Made by a program: the position numbers and the translations under genes. This document shows, piece by piece, positions 13,491-26,300 of a stretch of 64,000 nt of DNA; positions within the stretch are counted from its first letter, which is position 1; every line of letters begins with the position of its first letter. The notes below the pieces were generated by a model. The model had not been told where the DNA came from. It was given only the letters and a program-made list of their open reading frames with translations, and ran no database searches. The stretch lies in assembly GCA_003993805.1 (NCBI GenBank), contig RSEF01000004.1, positions 9,852,074 through 9,916,073 on the forward strand. The letters run 5' to 3'. The DNA is from Himantopus leucocephalus (Eukaryota; Chordata; Aves; Charadriiformes; Recurvirostridae).

Positions 13491-15415
13491 AATATATATT
13501 ACTATGGTAACTGATTTATGTTTAGGGATATGATTTTTTTTTTTTTACCTCTTTCAGGTACTTCAAAATGCAGTTTTAGATAAAAATTGTTTGTTTGCTG
13601 TTCTGCATTCACATGTCTTCATTTTGCTAGAAAAAGCAAAGCTGAGAAAAACCACACTGAAAAGGATGGCAGCATGCCAACGTGGCACACAGGGGAAAAA
13701 CAAACTTAAAGTCATTGGAAAGCTTTAGAACTAATTCCACCAACGAACAGAATGTTGAAGATGTTCCAGATAAAATCTTGGAGCAGATCATGATATTTTC
13801 ATTTTTAATATGCATAATAAAATAAAAATACAGAGATACTTTTACATGCTACAAAGATTTACTTCAGCTCTAATTTAAACAATAACTAAATAAGGCTAGG
13901 AGCATTATTCTTTTTCCCTTAGAAACAAGGGTATAATTTTGAAGTTATTAAAATGAGTGTCAGTGTATGACAATGAAAAAAACATCTGTAGCGTTGCAAA
14001 TCATTAGATTTACTCTGAGGCAAACATGGTAGCAAATAGATAGTCTAGGAACTTCGATCTGCCGTGGTCACATAAGCATTTATTCTATCATACGTCCCTT
14101 GTATAATATTACCAGAAATCCAGAAGATGGCCAAGAACTCTCTGAAACCAAACACAAATTCAGCTGTGCATAAACAATCTGCCTGGTTCTTTATGTTTTG
14201 GAAAAAACCTTATTTGTTGTTAGCAGCTGTCAGTTTTTGCAAAAAGTGGAAGAATAGTTAAACATGCTAACACTAAGCAACACTTGTTATTTAAAATTAG
14301 AGAGGTCATACATAGAAAGTAATGTTATTTTGAAATCCAAATGTATTTTCAAGCCAAAGAGATTCATCTCATTGATTTTTTGGAAAAAAAAAATTGTATG
14401 CATACATATATTTATACACAGCCTTAAAACTTGTTGAAAGCTACATTGCAATACTCCATAACTATTCCTGTTAAATGTAATCCTTGCAAAAGCAAGTTAA
14501 GCCACAAGAAAAAAAAATATGTAAGTGACACAAAGGAATAGATTTAAAAACAGGAAACAGAATTTTCTTTCATTTTCCTCTCTGATTCTGAGCATTTAGA
14601 ATTCACTCATTTCCCAAATTAAACTTTTCTCAAAAACAGTAAGAGCTACGTGTCTGGGATGGAGAACAGAGGTTGAGACATACTGAACAGTTTGAAGCAA
14701 AGCATAAAATGATAATTGCAATTAGTTCACATAATTCATATGCTTTTTTTACCTCTTAATGTAAATATAATGCTATCGATAGCATATCTCTGTCATACAG
14801 ATGGAATAGTATCCATAATACAGACTGGTGGTTGCAGGAAAAGACCTCTTTAGTTTCAGCTCTGGCTTTCTACTTTTCTGTTGTCTTTAGGGAAGCAGCT
14901 AACACAAGAGAAGAATTAAATTCTTCACTTAAGGGAGCTTTTCCTGCGCAGTTTGGAGAAACACTAGACCCACTTACACTTCCATTGAGAGACCCTTCCA
15001 ACTGCACTTGCTGTCCAAATGAATGAAACTTGGAATATGCTGAGTTTTGAAAAGTAAGCAACAGATGCTTGCTGTGTTTTAAAAATATGGCTTGCTTAGA
15101 AAGTTGTTTCCTTGAAGTGTTAGTAATGTATCATGGTTAGCGGACAGTCAGAAACGTGTATTTTCTGCAACATGCTGAACCTTGTTTAAAACATCACAGG
15201 TCCATTGAATAAACTTGCTTTTCTCAATTGTAGTCAGAGGAACAAGCTACAACTGACATCTTGTGAACAGTGGCGTGAATCAGTAATATGCCCAGTTAGT
15301 CTTTGAGTGGATTATTCTAGAACACTGGAGTCGTGAATTATCTTACTATGGGAACTAATATACAGAAGTCACTTGTGTATGATGTATTTGTAATCCATAA
15401 AAAATAGTTTAATAA

Positions 15416-15443
15416 ATTAAAGACTTCAGAAGTCGTCTTTAAT
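15416..15443. repeat. Nested short hairpin
   Basis: An outer 'attaaa'/'tttaat' stem encloses a perfect inner palindrome 'gacttcagaagtc', with a 3-nt bulge on the right side. An alternative 9-bp stem pairs 'attaaagac' with 'gtctttaat'. It is too short and AT-rich to be a microRNA precursor and has no terminator role in a eukaryote. It is recorded only as structure. Confidence 0.5.
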
Positions 15444-17287
15444 CTTTAATAATTAAACAAGTTTTAATTTTCTGAGGAAGTAATGGGAATAGACAAAGCA
15501 GGCAATGGATGGAATAAATCAACATGATGAATTAATTAATGGTTCACAAGGGAACTTAAATTAGGTCACCTCTTAAAATGTGTCAGCTGGTTATTTGCTT
15601 AAAATTCATATTAGGAGAACCTAGGAGAACTTTTCTAACCTGAAAACATTTCCAGCAAAAGCCACACAGAAGCAGCTCAGGGGCATCATCTAGAAACAAG
15701 ACTAATAAAAGGACAAAGCTTGCTTAGGTTTTACTTAGGTAATTCACAGTAAAGCTATCAGCAATATAGAAGCTGTGTATGGTATTCTCTTTGACTCTTG
15801 ATTAGTCCCACTCAGTGAAGAAGTTCTCTTTAATCTTATCTATAGACTTTCCAAGTGCATGTCCATTATGGTTTTCCTGCACTTTTAAGCCATTTTGGAT
15901 CAAACAATACAACTAGGTGTGGCTCCCTTTGGAGTTAGCACATGGAACCAATTCTTGTTGGCACAATGTAGGCAGAGAAGAATCAGAGTCCTTCATTATT
16001 AATGTAGTAGGATTCTATTCCATAGGAAAACCTGCCTTAGCCTACCTTTTATTACTTTGGATCTATCCATAAATGAATTCCAGGAGAATTGTACTTGTTA
16101 CCTTCTAATTAGACTTCTCTGCTGTATTATTTTTTTTTTATTTTTTCCTATTCAGTTTCAAAATGTATTTTGAATGCCAGTTGTCTCAGGCAAGCGGGAT
16201 GATCAACTGCCTGAACATGATCCTAGCAGCTCCTAGCAGCGCAATGGAGAAGCACAAAACTCTCTCTATTATGTTGCGTGGCTATTTGGGTTGGGAGGTA
16301 GTTGTCTTGGGTTTGCCTATAATTTCCTCTCATTGAAGTAGAAGGTCTTTTTCTGTCCTTGTCCTGATGTATTCTGGTCTTGTTCCATATGTTTCAGGAA
16401 ATAATCTTATATAGGTGCATGTTTCTTTTGTACTATAAAATGCCAGTGGCACTGTACAAACAAGGACATATTCCAGATCCTTCAGGATATATGTCAAAAC
16501 TATCTTCATTGGCAGTTATGTAGGTTTCTTTAAAATGAAAAAAACTTTGTTCAGGAGCCCAGGGCTTGTAACATAAGCAAGACGAGAATATAACTTAAGA
16601 CCTTATGAGATGTGGCTTACATGAGTGGCAGCTGCAGCACAAAACTAGTGCATTTCTGTGATACAGAACTGAAATTGTGAGAATCAGGATTGCAGTAGCA
16701 AGATAGCTGTCTTGCAAACAGTGGGGAGAAACATTACACTGTGGCATGGTAAATATTTGCTTCTGGAAAGAAAATAGCAATTCAGAATAATTTATCTCTG
16801 TTCAGATTAATGAGTAAAGCATTGGTGACTTTTAAATGATGATTTGGTACCAATTCCTCTGTGTGTTTTAAAACTAGAAAATGCTGATTCTTCGTTAGGA
16901 TTTTGATCCATATGTGATATCATTCTTTAACCTAATTTGTGAAGGAGGAGACTATATACTCGCTTTGAAAGCAGGGGAAGGTGTAGAACAAGTTGATGCT
17001 AGAAATAATCTTGAAAATCTTGTGTATTTTTTTACTGTATCTTTCTTAGGAAATGTTCCCTTTTCTGAAATTTGATATGTTTCTTCCTGCATATTTAAAA
17101 GTACCCCATATTTTCGGTCCCTCACCACATGTTAGTTTTCTTCTGATCTCTTTCAGACATCTGGAAATAATGTCGTTACGAGATGTAACTAGTTCTCTAT
17201 ACCCAAAGTCTGGTCTGAAATTCTGTGGAGATATATCTGCTACATCTGCACTGTACTAGAAGTGATTCACTGAAAGTCTTATAAAAA

Positions 17288-17345
17288 TGGGGCAGATTCT
17301 CAGCCAATATGAATTGGTGTAGCTTCACTGGAAGCAAAGTTGCAA
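17288..17345. repeat. Possible ancient sauropsid interspersed repeat remnant
   Basis: The stretch around 'ggcagattctcagcc' and 'gaattggtgtagcttcactgg' resembles a short repeat that I recall as common in turtle, crocodile and bird genomes. In that repeat a 'gatcctcagctggtgtaaat' block is followed by a 'catagctccattg' block. I believe it is MITE-like. Only one arm is evident here, so the assignment is tentative. Confidence 0.3.
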
Positions 17346-20300
17346 GTCTACTCTTTGCGCTCAAATCTGTTATAGTACAATACTGTCAAGATATTTGGCC
17401 ACAAAGAGGTCCTCTGTGAATTGTTTCTTACGATTCCTCCTTTGTTCCAGCCAGTAGAATTGAGAAAGATACTCACCTAAATTCATTGACTCCTAGTTCT
17501 TTCCTTCTTTTTGCACTTTCTTTTATTTTTTTATTATTATTTTTTTCATCAGTGGCTGTTCTACCATGTCTTGAGGGATCAGCCCTGCACTAGAGGAGCT
17601 TTAGGGTTAGGACTGACTTTGTCCCAACACAAAGAGCTCAATTCCTCCCCTCATTTAAAACAGTCTTACTCTCTGATAACCTTCTTGCAGTCGTCAAAGT
17701 AATTTCACTTCCAGATAGGTGCAAACAAAAGGAGAAGTAGAGTCTTGGGGACAGAACAAAGTTCCTCTCGCAGCCAGTTTACAGCCTATCTCCTTGCAAA
17801 GCTTTCCTGCTGCACATTGCAGGAAGATGTGTGCTCACATTGTTGTTCTTGGTCCACTGTTCCAAACAATTGGAACTTTCTTACTGAGACTGGTTCATTA
17901 GGAACTGTTAGGAGCTGCTGTAGATTGAAGTATAGCCTGACCTTGGAGTTGCTACAATTACACAGGAGTATACTGCCTTTCTTCAGTTACCGGTAGGTCT
18001 ACGGAGCAGGGGGAGCCAAAGTGATCTAATCTACAACATATAAAGTTTTAATAACTTTGAATTTAAGAATTGCAGTAAATTTTTGGGAGCTATGCTTCTA
18101 CTCATTTCATTCCTAGGAACTTTTCTGAAGATGTATTCAGCTACCCGTATGAAGCTGGTGTCTGTTTTCAATTAATTCTGTGAATTTGAAAAGCTTTTTA
18201 CTTGTGAATTTTTTTGTAAATTGATAGTAGTAGAAACTGGTTCATTGTTTTCATTTTTAAAAAAAACGCTAAATAACACTTAGAAGTAGTGTAATCCAGC
18301 TTCTATAGCTAATCTCACTCTTCATTAAAAACAGCATTAATGGGAGAGCGCGCAAAATAATCTTTTAGTGATTCCTTTTACTTGAAATATGTCTTTTTCT
18401 TAGATTCTTATAAATGTTTTTCATCATAAAAATACTTCTACTTCAAAAGAACATAGATTTGATGATAGCAAAGAGCACAGGAATACGTCAGATAAACAGA
18501 TTTGAGGAAATATATAATATCACAGAGAAGTGATCATGAGGTGAAAATGAAGGCATACTGTAATGGCCACATAACAACTATTTTTGTTTTCTGTAACTGA
18601 GTTCAAGTGAATAAAATTCTCATTGCCATGCAAAGCTTAAGTAAATGCAGAGACAAAGTAGTTACAAATTATATCCTGGAAGTTGGAACAGAAGAAATCT
18701 GACCTGTAGAAACAGGCAGATCTCATCAGTTTCTGAAAACAGTGGATATAGCGCTTTGTAGAACATGTGTGAATTGTGTGTGTTCCATTTTGATATGAGA
18801 CCTTGCCTTCCATAGATGGATCTCTGTATGTGCCTTGCAAGTATGTTATAGGACTGAAAATAGTGTTTTATAGATAGAGTGTTTTTGTTTGTAATATTAA
18901 TATCTACCCTTGGACATCTTTAATGTAAGATAGTGCTGCTGAGATTTTTTTAATGGTATATCTTGGTCATACTTAAGAGAGGCTAGAATTAGTTGGAATA
19001 TTATAAGGGAGTTGGTATACATCATGGAAATTATACTTTTTATCAAGTATACTTTCACTTTCTATAAAATAACTGTCAGGGATTGCTATTCTAAAAGACA
19101 TCTTTTATCAGCAGTACTGATGGCAAATGTTTGAATCTGCTTCATGGAATATACCATTAGAAGTAAATTTAAATTTAACAGCAGAGATGAATTTATATGC
19201 TAAACGATCACATTCAATAACTTATAATCAGAACAAAGCTGCTGCTGATTACCAAGTTTGTGGAAAGTAGTTCAAGGACGGAAAGAGCAGAAATTTCTGC
19301 TGTTTGCAGTTTTATTTATTTATTTAGCGCTTAATCATCTGGGATGGCTTTTTAAACAAACTGTTTACAAATGAGTTGGTGGATTAGCTTTCTTTGTTTG
19401 ATGCAAAACCACAAATGTCACCCTTTTCCTTGGATCCTCCAGAAGGTGGAGAGAGTGCTGTCTCAGAGAAGTAAAAGGTGGCTGTGTGAGCTTCAAGGGC
19501 ATTGTTTGATATCTGACATCAAGCAGAGTTCTGACAGGGAGCCGGCAGGAAATTAGGTTTGACAGCTCATGATAAGCATAAACTGAGACAGAATGAGGAC
19601 TTACCAAGTATGTAATGGAAGTCACTCATCGGTTTTGCTTCTGAAGGTGACATCATTCATAATGGCATCCAAATATGATTTATGAAATGAATTATTAACG
19701 ATTGTTGATTTCTAAGAAAAACTTTAATAGAAACCTGGGGACTACCTGTTAACTACATAGCCTATTGGTGAAGCAGAACTCTGAAATGAAACACACACAT
19801 TGCTCTTCTGTGTTGCTAGCATTACTTCTGAGAATGGAGACAGCGGAGGTTATAGAGGTCTGCAGGACAGCGCTTAGTTTGTATTTGTGCATTGCTCTGG
19901 CACAGATGTCTTTATCACAGAAAATATGTGGGGTTTTTTTCTAGGTTTTATGAACTTGCATAGAAACTCTTCCAAATACATGCTTCATTCTGGTGTGTAG
20001 TATAGCTCCTCACACTATCACCAACACATCTGCAAAACAATTCTGAAAAAGAGCGGAGAAAACAATAGTAATTAATTGAAACTATAGGAATGAGAGTGGA
20101 GGGACTGTAATTGAAGGAAAATTTGATATCAATTTCAGATTTAATAATTTATATTTTAAGTCACTGATAACAAAGTGCATGTGACTTCTCTGATATGTAC
20201 AGTTTAAAAAAGCCATCAATTACAAAAACAGAGTAACTCCTGATAATGTAAAACATTGTACGGTTTCAGTTCAGTGCTGGAATGCTGTTTCTTTATTTTC

Positions 20301-23300
20301 TTGGATCCAGAGCCAGTTAAAAAGGCCCCTGGATACCCTTTTCCCTTCTCTGTGTTTTCACAGTTAATTTTTGATGTCATTTAGAACTTACAGGGCTGGA
20401 ATCTGGTCACTGAACTAGTGAGTTTTAAAATAATCCTGAAAAAAAAGTCAAAAATAACCTTACAGGTGATTAGTGATATGTATAAATATGTAATAAAAAT
20501 GACCAAAATATTTAATATATGCTTCAATTAGCTGCTAGGTCGATGGACTCCTTACTGATTCCCGGAGCTCAGCAGCCGAGGGGAGGCAGACCAGAGGATG
20601 GTCAGTAACAGGGACACCTGAAAGTATTAATTCACCTCTGCAACCGTTCAGGGAGGAGTTAACAATTCTGTTAAGTTTTTTCACTGACATCCTTGGACAA
20701 GTTACTACTATTCTTTTAGCTAATCCCAATGCTTTAATTACTTCATTTAAAACTCTACAAGCTTGGGAGTTTTTGCATAGCTTCAGTTAATATTGGAGAA
20801 TACGTGAAGCTGAGTACTGGTGCGATTAAGAAATATATATAATCTTATGTTGAGAGGGGTAAATTCACATCAAAAGCAATTCATATTAGATGCTCAAGAT
20901 GGAAGATGCCTAAAATATGGTAGTTTATGCTTCTATTTTCATGGGCAGTTTTCAGTAGCTATGCTGACTCTAAATAAGGACAGCCGCTTCCTACCCCTCA
21001 TCCCATTGCTTGGGCACTTCATGCTTCAGTTGTAGGGTTGGTTCCAGAATGGCACTGCAGCAGCTCCCATCCCGTAAGAGGAGAAAGTTTCATACTCAGC
21101 TTCTCTCCTCCCCAGAAATGAAAGACCTAATTCAGGAAATGGAATATGCTTTGGCTTGCTAGCATTAGAGACAGAATGAATACAGACTGAAATACTTGCA
21201 AGTTGTAGGTAGAATTCTTCAATCATGTGAAAGTAGCTAGGGCTGGTATCTTCTGTTGTGTGAGTATATATGCAGCAGGTATACATTCTGCAAAACTAAT
21301 TTGTACCTGTTGTCTGTATACTTCTGAATGTATACTTCTGGTGTTCAGAATACCATTTCTACTTTCAAAGTTTTTATGTTCTATTTCAGAATTTTTTATG
21401 TAACTTTGGCTTTTCAAGTCCTGGTAAAAGGCAGAATGTAGTTAGTCACTCTTAAAAGCAATTAATCTCACATTACTTTTTTTCATTAACGTCACTGATG
21501 ATGTTGACAGGGATCCATGTCCTGTGGTGAAAAACTTGCAGCTTCACACTCACAATCACCTTTTTTTTTCTTTTTTTTTTAAAACAAACACAACTAGTTT
21601 TAGGCTATATGGATATATCCTTTTGCATTCCAGCAGTATTTGTGGGTTGTTTTTTTTCCAGCTATCAGAACATTCGTTTTCTGTCTGACATTTCCATAAG
21701 TATAAAAGGACATAAAGGTGGAGATTTAGAATTAGATTGATTTAGAAGTTGTACTTACATCATGCTTAAGAAAGCATACTTCTCCAACCATACTCTAATC
21801 TTCAGTCTTGTTATTAGTACTTCAGCAATTGATGAAACACCATATTTCATAAATGGTTTCATATATGAGTGTGTCAACATTACTTTTTAATCTCCCGTCT
21901 TTCAAACTTCTTGTTGCTTTAAATCTGTTGCGTAATCCTAAAATGCACGTGTTGCTGTTTTGATGCTATCCAGGTTTCATGGGAGGATCCGGATGAAAAA
22001 TACTTTGATCTCTCAGGGTTGTTTTATCCTTGTGAGCTCTGTTTGCCATTCTGGTATTCCAAATGTTAAGCACAAAGTGGATTACAGGGCATTAGAGAAA
22101 ATGGCTGGGGAGTTTCGCAGTAGGCAGTTGAATGAAGCTTACTCATTCAAAAATCTGCTGTTGGAAAAGGCAAATAAAAATATTCCTTGCTCTTGTGACA
22201 TAAATCCCCGTATTCTCTTGCTGTCCATCTGAAATCAGTTATATATTGTATTGATTTGTTTTCCAGTTAGAATTCCGAGTCTTGCAAAACCTGGTGTTTG
22301 ACTGGAAAACTGAAAGAAAACAGGCTGCTGAAATAATTACCTAAATCATAAACCCAAATAAATAAAAACCTGACACTTTATAAATAAATCTGAACACCAG
22401 ATCAAAATTATACCACATATACAACTCTTAACTGTATTAAAAACAAAAAAGGGGGAGGATGGTATGGGGGGGGGCAGACTTATGGAGGGGAAAAGGTAAT
22501 TTGAGTAGTTAATCTGTTTCCTTAATTATTCTGCTGTGGGTTGAGCTACTGCAAGTGTATCTAAAGCACCACCATATTAAGCATATTTTCCTAACATGTG
22601 GCATAATGCCCTGAGCCAAATGATTAACGTACATAAGATGTTACTTCATTTTACGTTGCCAATTTTATAAGACAAATGAACCCTCTGTTTTAAATGTGCT
22701 TTGTTTCTGGGTCAGTTTGTTAATGAAAATAATGAACAGTTTTATGGAAATAAGCAGGAAATGCATACATAATAATAAGTAGGTGTGAAGGCGATTCTGT
22801 GGATATTTCTGAACAAGAATGGGTTTAGAAAATATAAATGGAGAAATTTTACAAAATTAATTGTCTTAACCCATTTCTGGGAGGACAGTTTCATACAGAT
22901 GTTTTGTTTTGCTGATTTATTCTAAGCATCTGGTTTTTAGTCATTGACCAGATTGCTGGCACCAAGAAGTTTGCTTGACATCACTGTGATGGCAAGAACT
23001 AAATGGATTAAATGACCATTTGAGAATTTCCTGATTATGTCAGGAACTGGTATACAGCTCTTTTCACCTTTGATTAGAACACTCCCTTATCATGTTACCT
23101 TGAACAGATCTTTACCCTGAACTTACCTTAGTATCTGTTGGATGTTGACTGCATCGCTGATGTCTTAATGCCACATAATACTGTAGTGTAACTGCTTATT
23201 GCAAACTTTTTTGTGCTAAATAATGAAAAATGAAACAAAATTCTTCCAGGCAGAATCCTTTTTGAATGTATTTGGTTTCATCTGGTTGAGACATCGTGCC

Positions 23301-23305
23301 TTTCT

Positions 23306-23374
23306 GTAAAATGAACTGCTTAGAAGAGTAATATCTAATCAGTAAAATGAACTGCTTAGAGTAATATATAATCA
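23306..23374. repeat. Two-copy tandem duplication, ~35 bp unit
   Basis: The unit beginning 'gtaaaatgaactgcttag' and ending 'taatca' is present twice in direct succession (23306-23341 and 23342-23374). The second copy lacks 3 bp ('aag') and carries one substitution. No N separates the copies, so this looks like a genuine local slippage or duplication event, not an assembly join. Confidence 0.85.
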
Positions 23375-26300
23375 GATTTTAGTCCAATGATCTGATGAAT
23401 CCTAATCAGAAAGCTGATAGGTCGAATTGTAATAAACCTATAATCACTACAGTCACCTGTAATTCCATTTACTCAAAACTATGACTCATTTCTCTTAAAT
23501 CTGTGAGTAAGGGAACTAGAATAATAGATATGACATTTTATGTAGTCTGATCATAAGAGATTAACTTGTTCCTTCTTCATTATGAGAAAGCTCACTTACA
23601 GCCCAGGACTGTGAATAGATTTGTGTTTCAACATGTTGCTGTGAATAGTCCCATAATCAATGTAACTTTGACATGGGTGAGAGGAAGTAAGAGTGAGGGA
23701 AATGAAAGCAGAGGAGGGGATCTATGCACAAGCAGGCATACTGGTTTTGAACCTTCTCTTCAATGTGCAACATCTAAAGAAGAGGAAAATGTGTATTTCT
23801 GTGAGCTGTGGATTGAGTGCAGTAAATTTTTTTTTTGTAGTAAGTGATGGTTTCATGTTGAGTTTTATCTTTCTTGCTGCTTATTTACAGTGCATAGTGT
23901 ATATTCTGTATACGAGTGCTTTGGGGCAGATATATGCCTGATTTCAGAAGGCGTCTTACATTTAATTTCATCCAAAACTCATGTTTAATATCATAGCTCC
24001 CAGGAGAATGCTTTGAATGGTGAAGGGCTTAGAACAACACTAAAGTTTCTCTAATTTTGTTCTTTGAACTTATATCTGCATATTCCCAGGAAGTAGTTAA
24101 AACCAGCAGGGATTGTTCCCTGTGCTAGCCAATGTTAGCAGAGACCAAGTGCCTATATCCTTCCCTTATCCAGTAATCTATGCCTGAGTCACATGACAAA
24201 GAATAAGTCTAAATTCAGAATCAGCAAATTATTGTATATGGCTGAACCTTGAACCTCCCTTTGGAAACCATTGCAACTGATCTGTTACAGCTCTGTTTAG
24301 TAGTTCAAACTAAAGTATTTAAGAAACAGTATTTGAATCACCAGGAAGGACTACGAATTTATTATCATGATTTCAAATTCATGCCTCCATTGAAATTAAC
24401 TGTTAACTTGACATACTTATGAAAACAGGCTCACATTTTTATGCTTTAGTTATAACAGTCTTGGATAAGGTCATCTATGAAAAAATCATTGACTAACACT
24501 ACACTGCCAGGTAAAGCTGAGTAAACTTAATATGTTAAAACTGTGGTGTGGGGAAAAAAAACTGCTAAAAGAATAGTGCATTCAGAAAAGGCTTAATTTG
24601 TTATCAAGAATATTGAGACTCACTTGTAGTACTGAGGAAACTGCAGAACTGAGAAAATGCAGTACTGAGAAGCAAGCTAGCATCTGTTCTACAGGTTAGG
24701 TATCGACATCCAATTTTCAACTAGTTGAGATGTTCATGAATGACATCCTTGCAGAGTTTCAGTTTTATATCCAAAGCTAGTAAATGAAGGGCTCTGGTGA
24801 TTTGTCCAAGGGTTTTAAGTTGGTAGGGATTTTTGGTGAGACAGGAATAATGATTGAATTATTGGAAATAAACCTTTGTCAATAATAACTTAAAATGACC
24901 TTTCTTTTAAGGAATTTCTTCCCTATTAAAAAAAAATAAAAATCCCATGAGGCTGTCTCTACTCACTGTTTTCATGACTGAGTTTTACACAGAAGTGATT
25001 TGAAAGGCAAGGCAATGTGAATTAATATTTACTTTTACTGGCAAAAATCTAACTAGAAATCTCTCTGGTTAATCTGTTAGGTCTTCATAGATGCTGCTGA
25101 CTTACTCTTTGTAACCTCTCACGTGTAAACAAATGAGAATTCAGGGGAATGGGAGAAGAAGCAGCAGATAATTACAAGAACTGGATCCCTTTATACTTAA
25201 CCTAGCAAATCTTAAATTGGTTCAAATGTTTAAGCTCATTTGATCAAAAACTGGACAACACCATGAATCATAAGAGCTATTCATTTGAATGGAACTTTTC
25301 ACATTAAAAAAAAAAGCCTTCAAAGCCTGTATACATTTTGAGATGTATCATGAGTTTTTCCTGGTGCTTGTGTGTGCTTCCCAATTTGTGAATATAGCCA
25401 TTGGTAGGAAGATTGCACCAGTGAGAGGAGAGAGTGCAGCCTGTGAAGCGCTTTTCTACCCAAAACACTGTATCTCAGCAGGCTGTGACATAAGTACGCA
25501 GATAAGCACCCACCTTACAGGCAATGCTGTTAGCCATGCTGCTGTTGTTCTGGTGCTTCATGATTTCTGACTAAGAAACCTGCTTGTAAATGCAGTAACT
25601 GTCCAGAGTGTCATTTTGAAAATTCTTTTATGATAGTGATGCATTTGTGGTTCAGGTACCTCAAATTGCTATGGAAGTCTTTGTACAAGGTCAGTGTTAT
25701 AATCTGCTTCTACAAGACATAGTCTTCAAAAAGGTTTTATCAATTCTTTACTTTAGCTGTTGCTTAGGATTTTCCTGAGATATTGGATAACCCACAAACG
25801 CACTTCTGTTTGGTTCAGGTTTTCTTTTTGAGGTGTGGAGAACAGAAAATCCAATGCTGATTTTTAACAGTGCTTACCCCAGGGGTTTTTTTGGTGTTTT
25901 CTTTTTTTTTTTTCTTGTGTAATGCACATTTCAGTTGTAGATTTAATTTGGGCATTGTATCAAAATATGTTTCCAAGATGTAACACTTCTGACCATCTCT
26001 TGGTTCAACTTCTTATATGGACGACACATGGCATTTTTGCAAACAATGGTGGGGAGATTTCCCAACCGTGAATATACTGTAAGAGTTGTATTGTGGCAGA
26101 GTAAGTATTAACAGTGTTAAAACATTTAGCACTAGATTTAGTTGCATCTGATCTGCCCTAGATGAATATCATCTATCACTTATATTCTGCAACAGGTGCA
26201 ACAGTCAAAAACGTACTATATTTTGCTTTTCTTGCAAGCCTCTGTAAATCAAAAATAGTACAGACTTCAAAACAGAAATTTTTCACAGAAGTAAAAAAAG

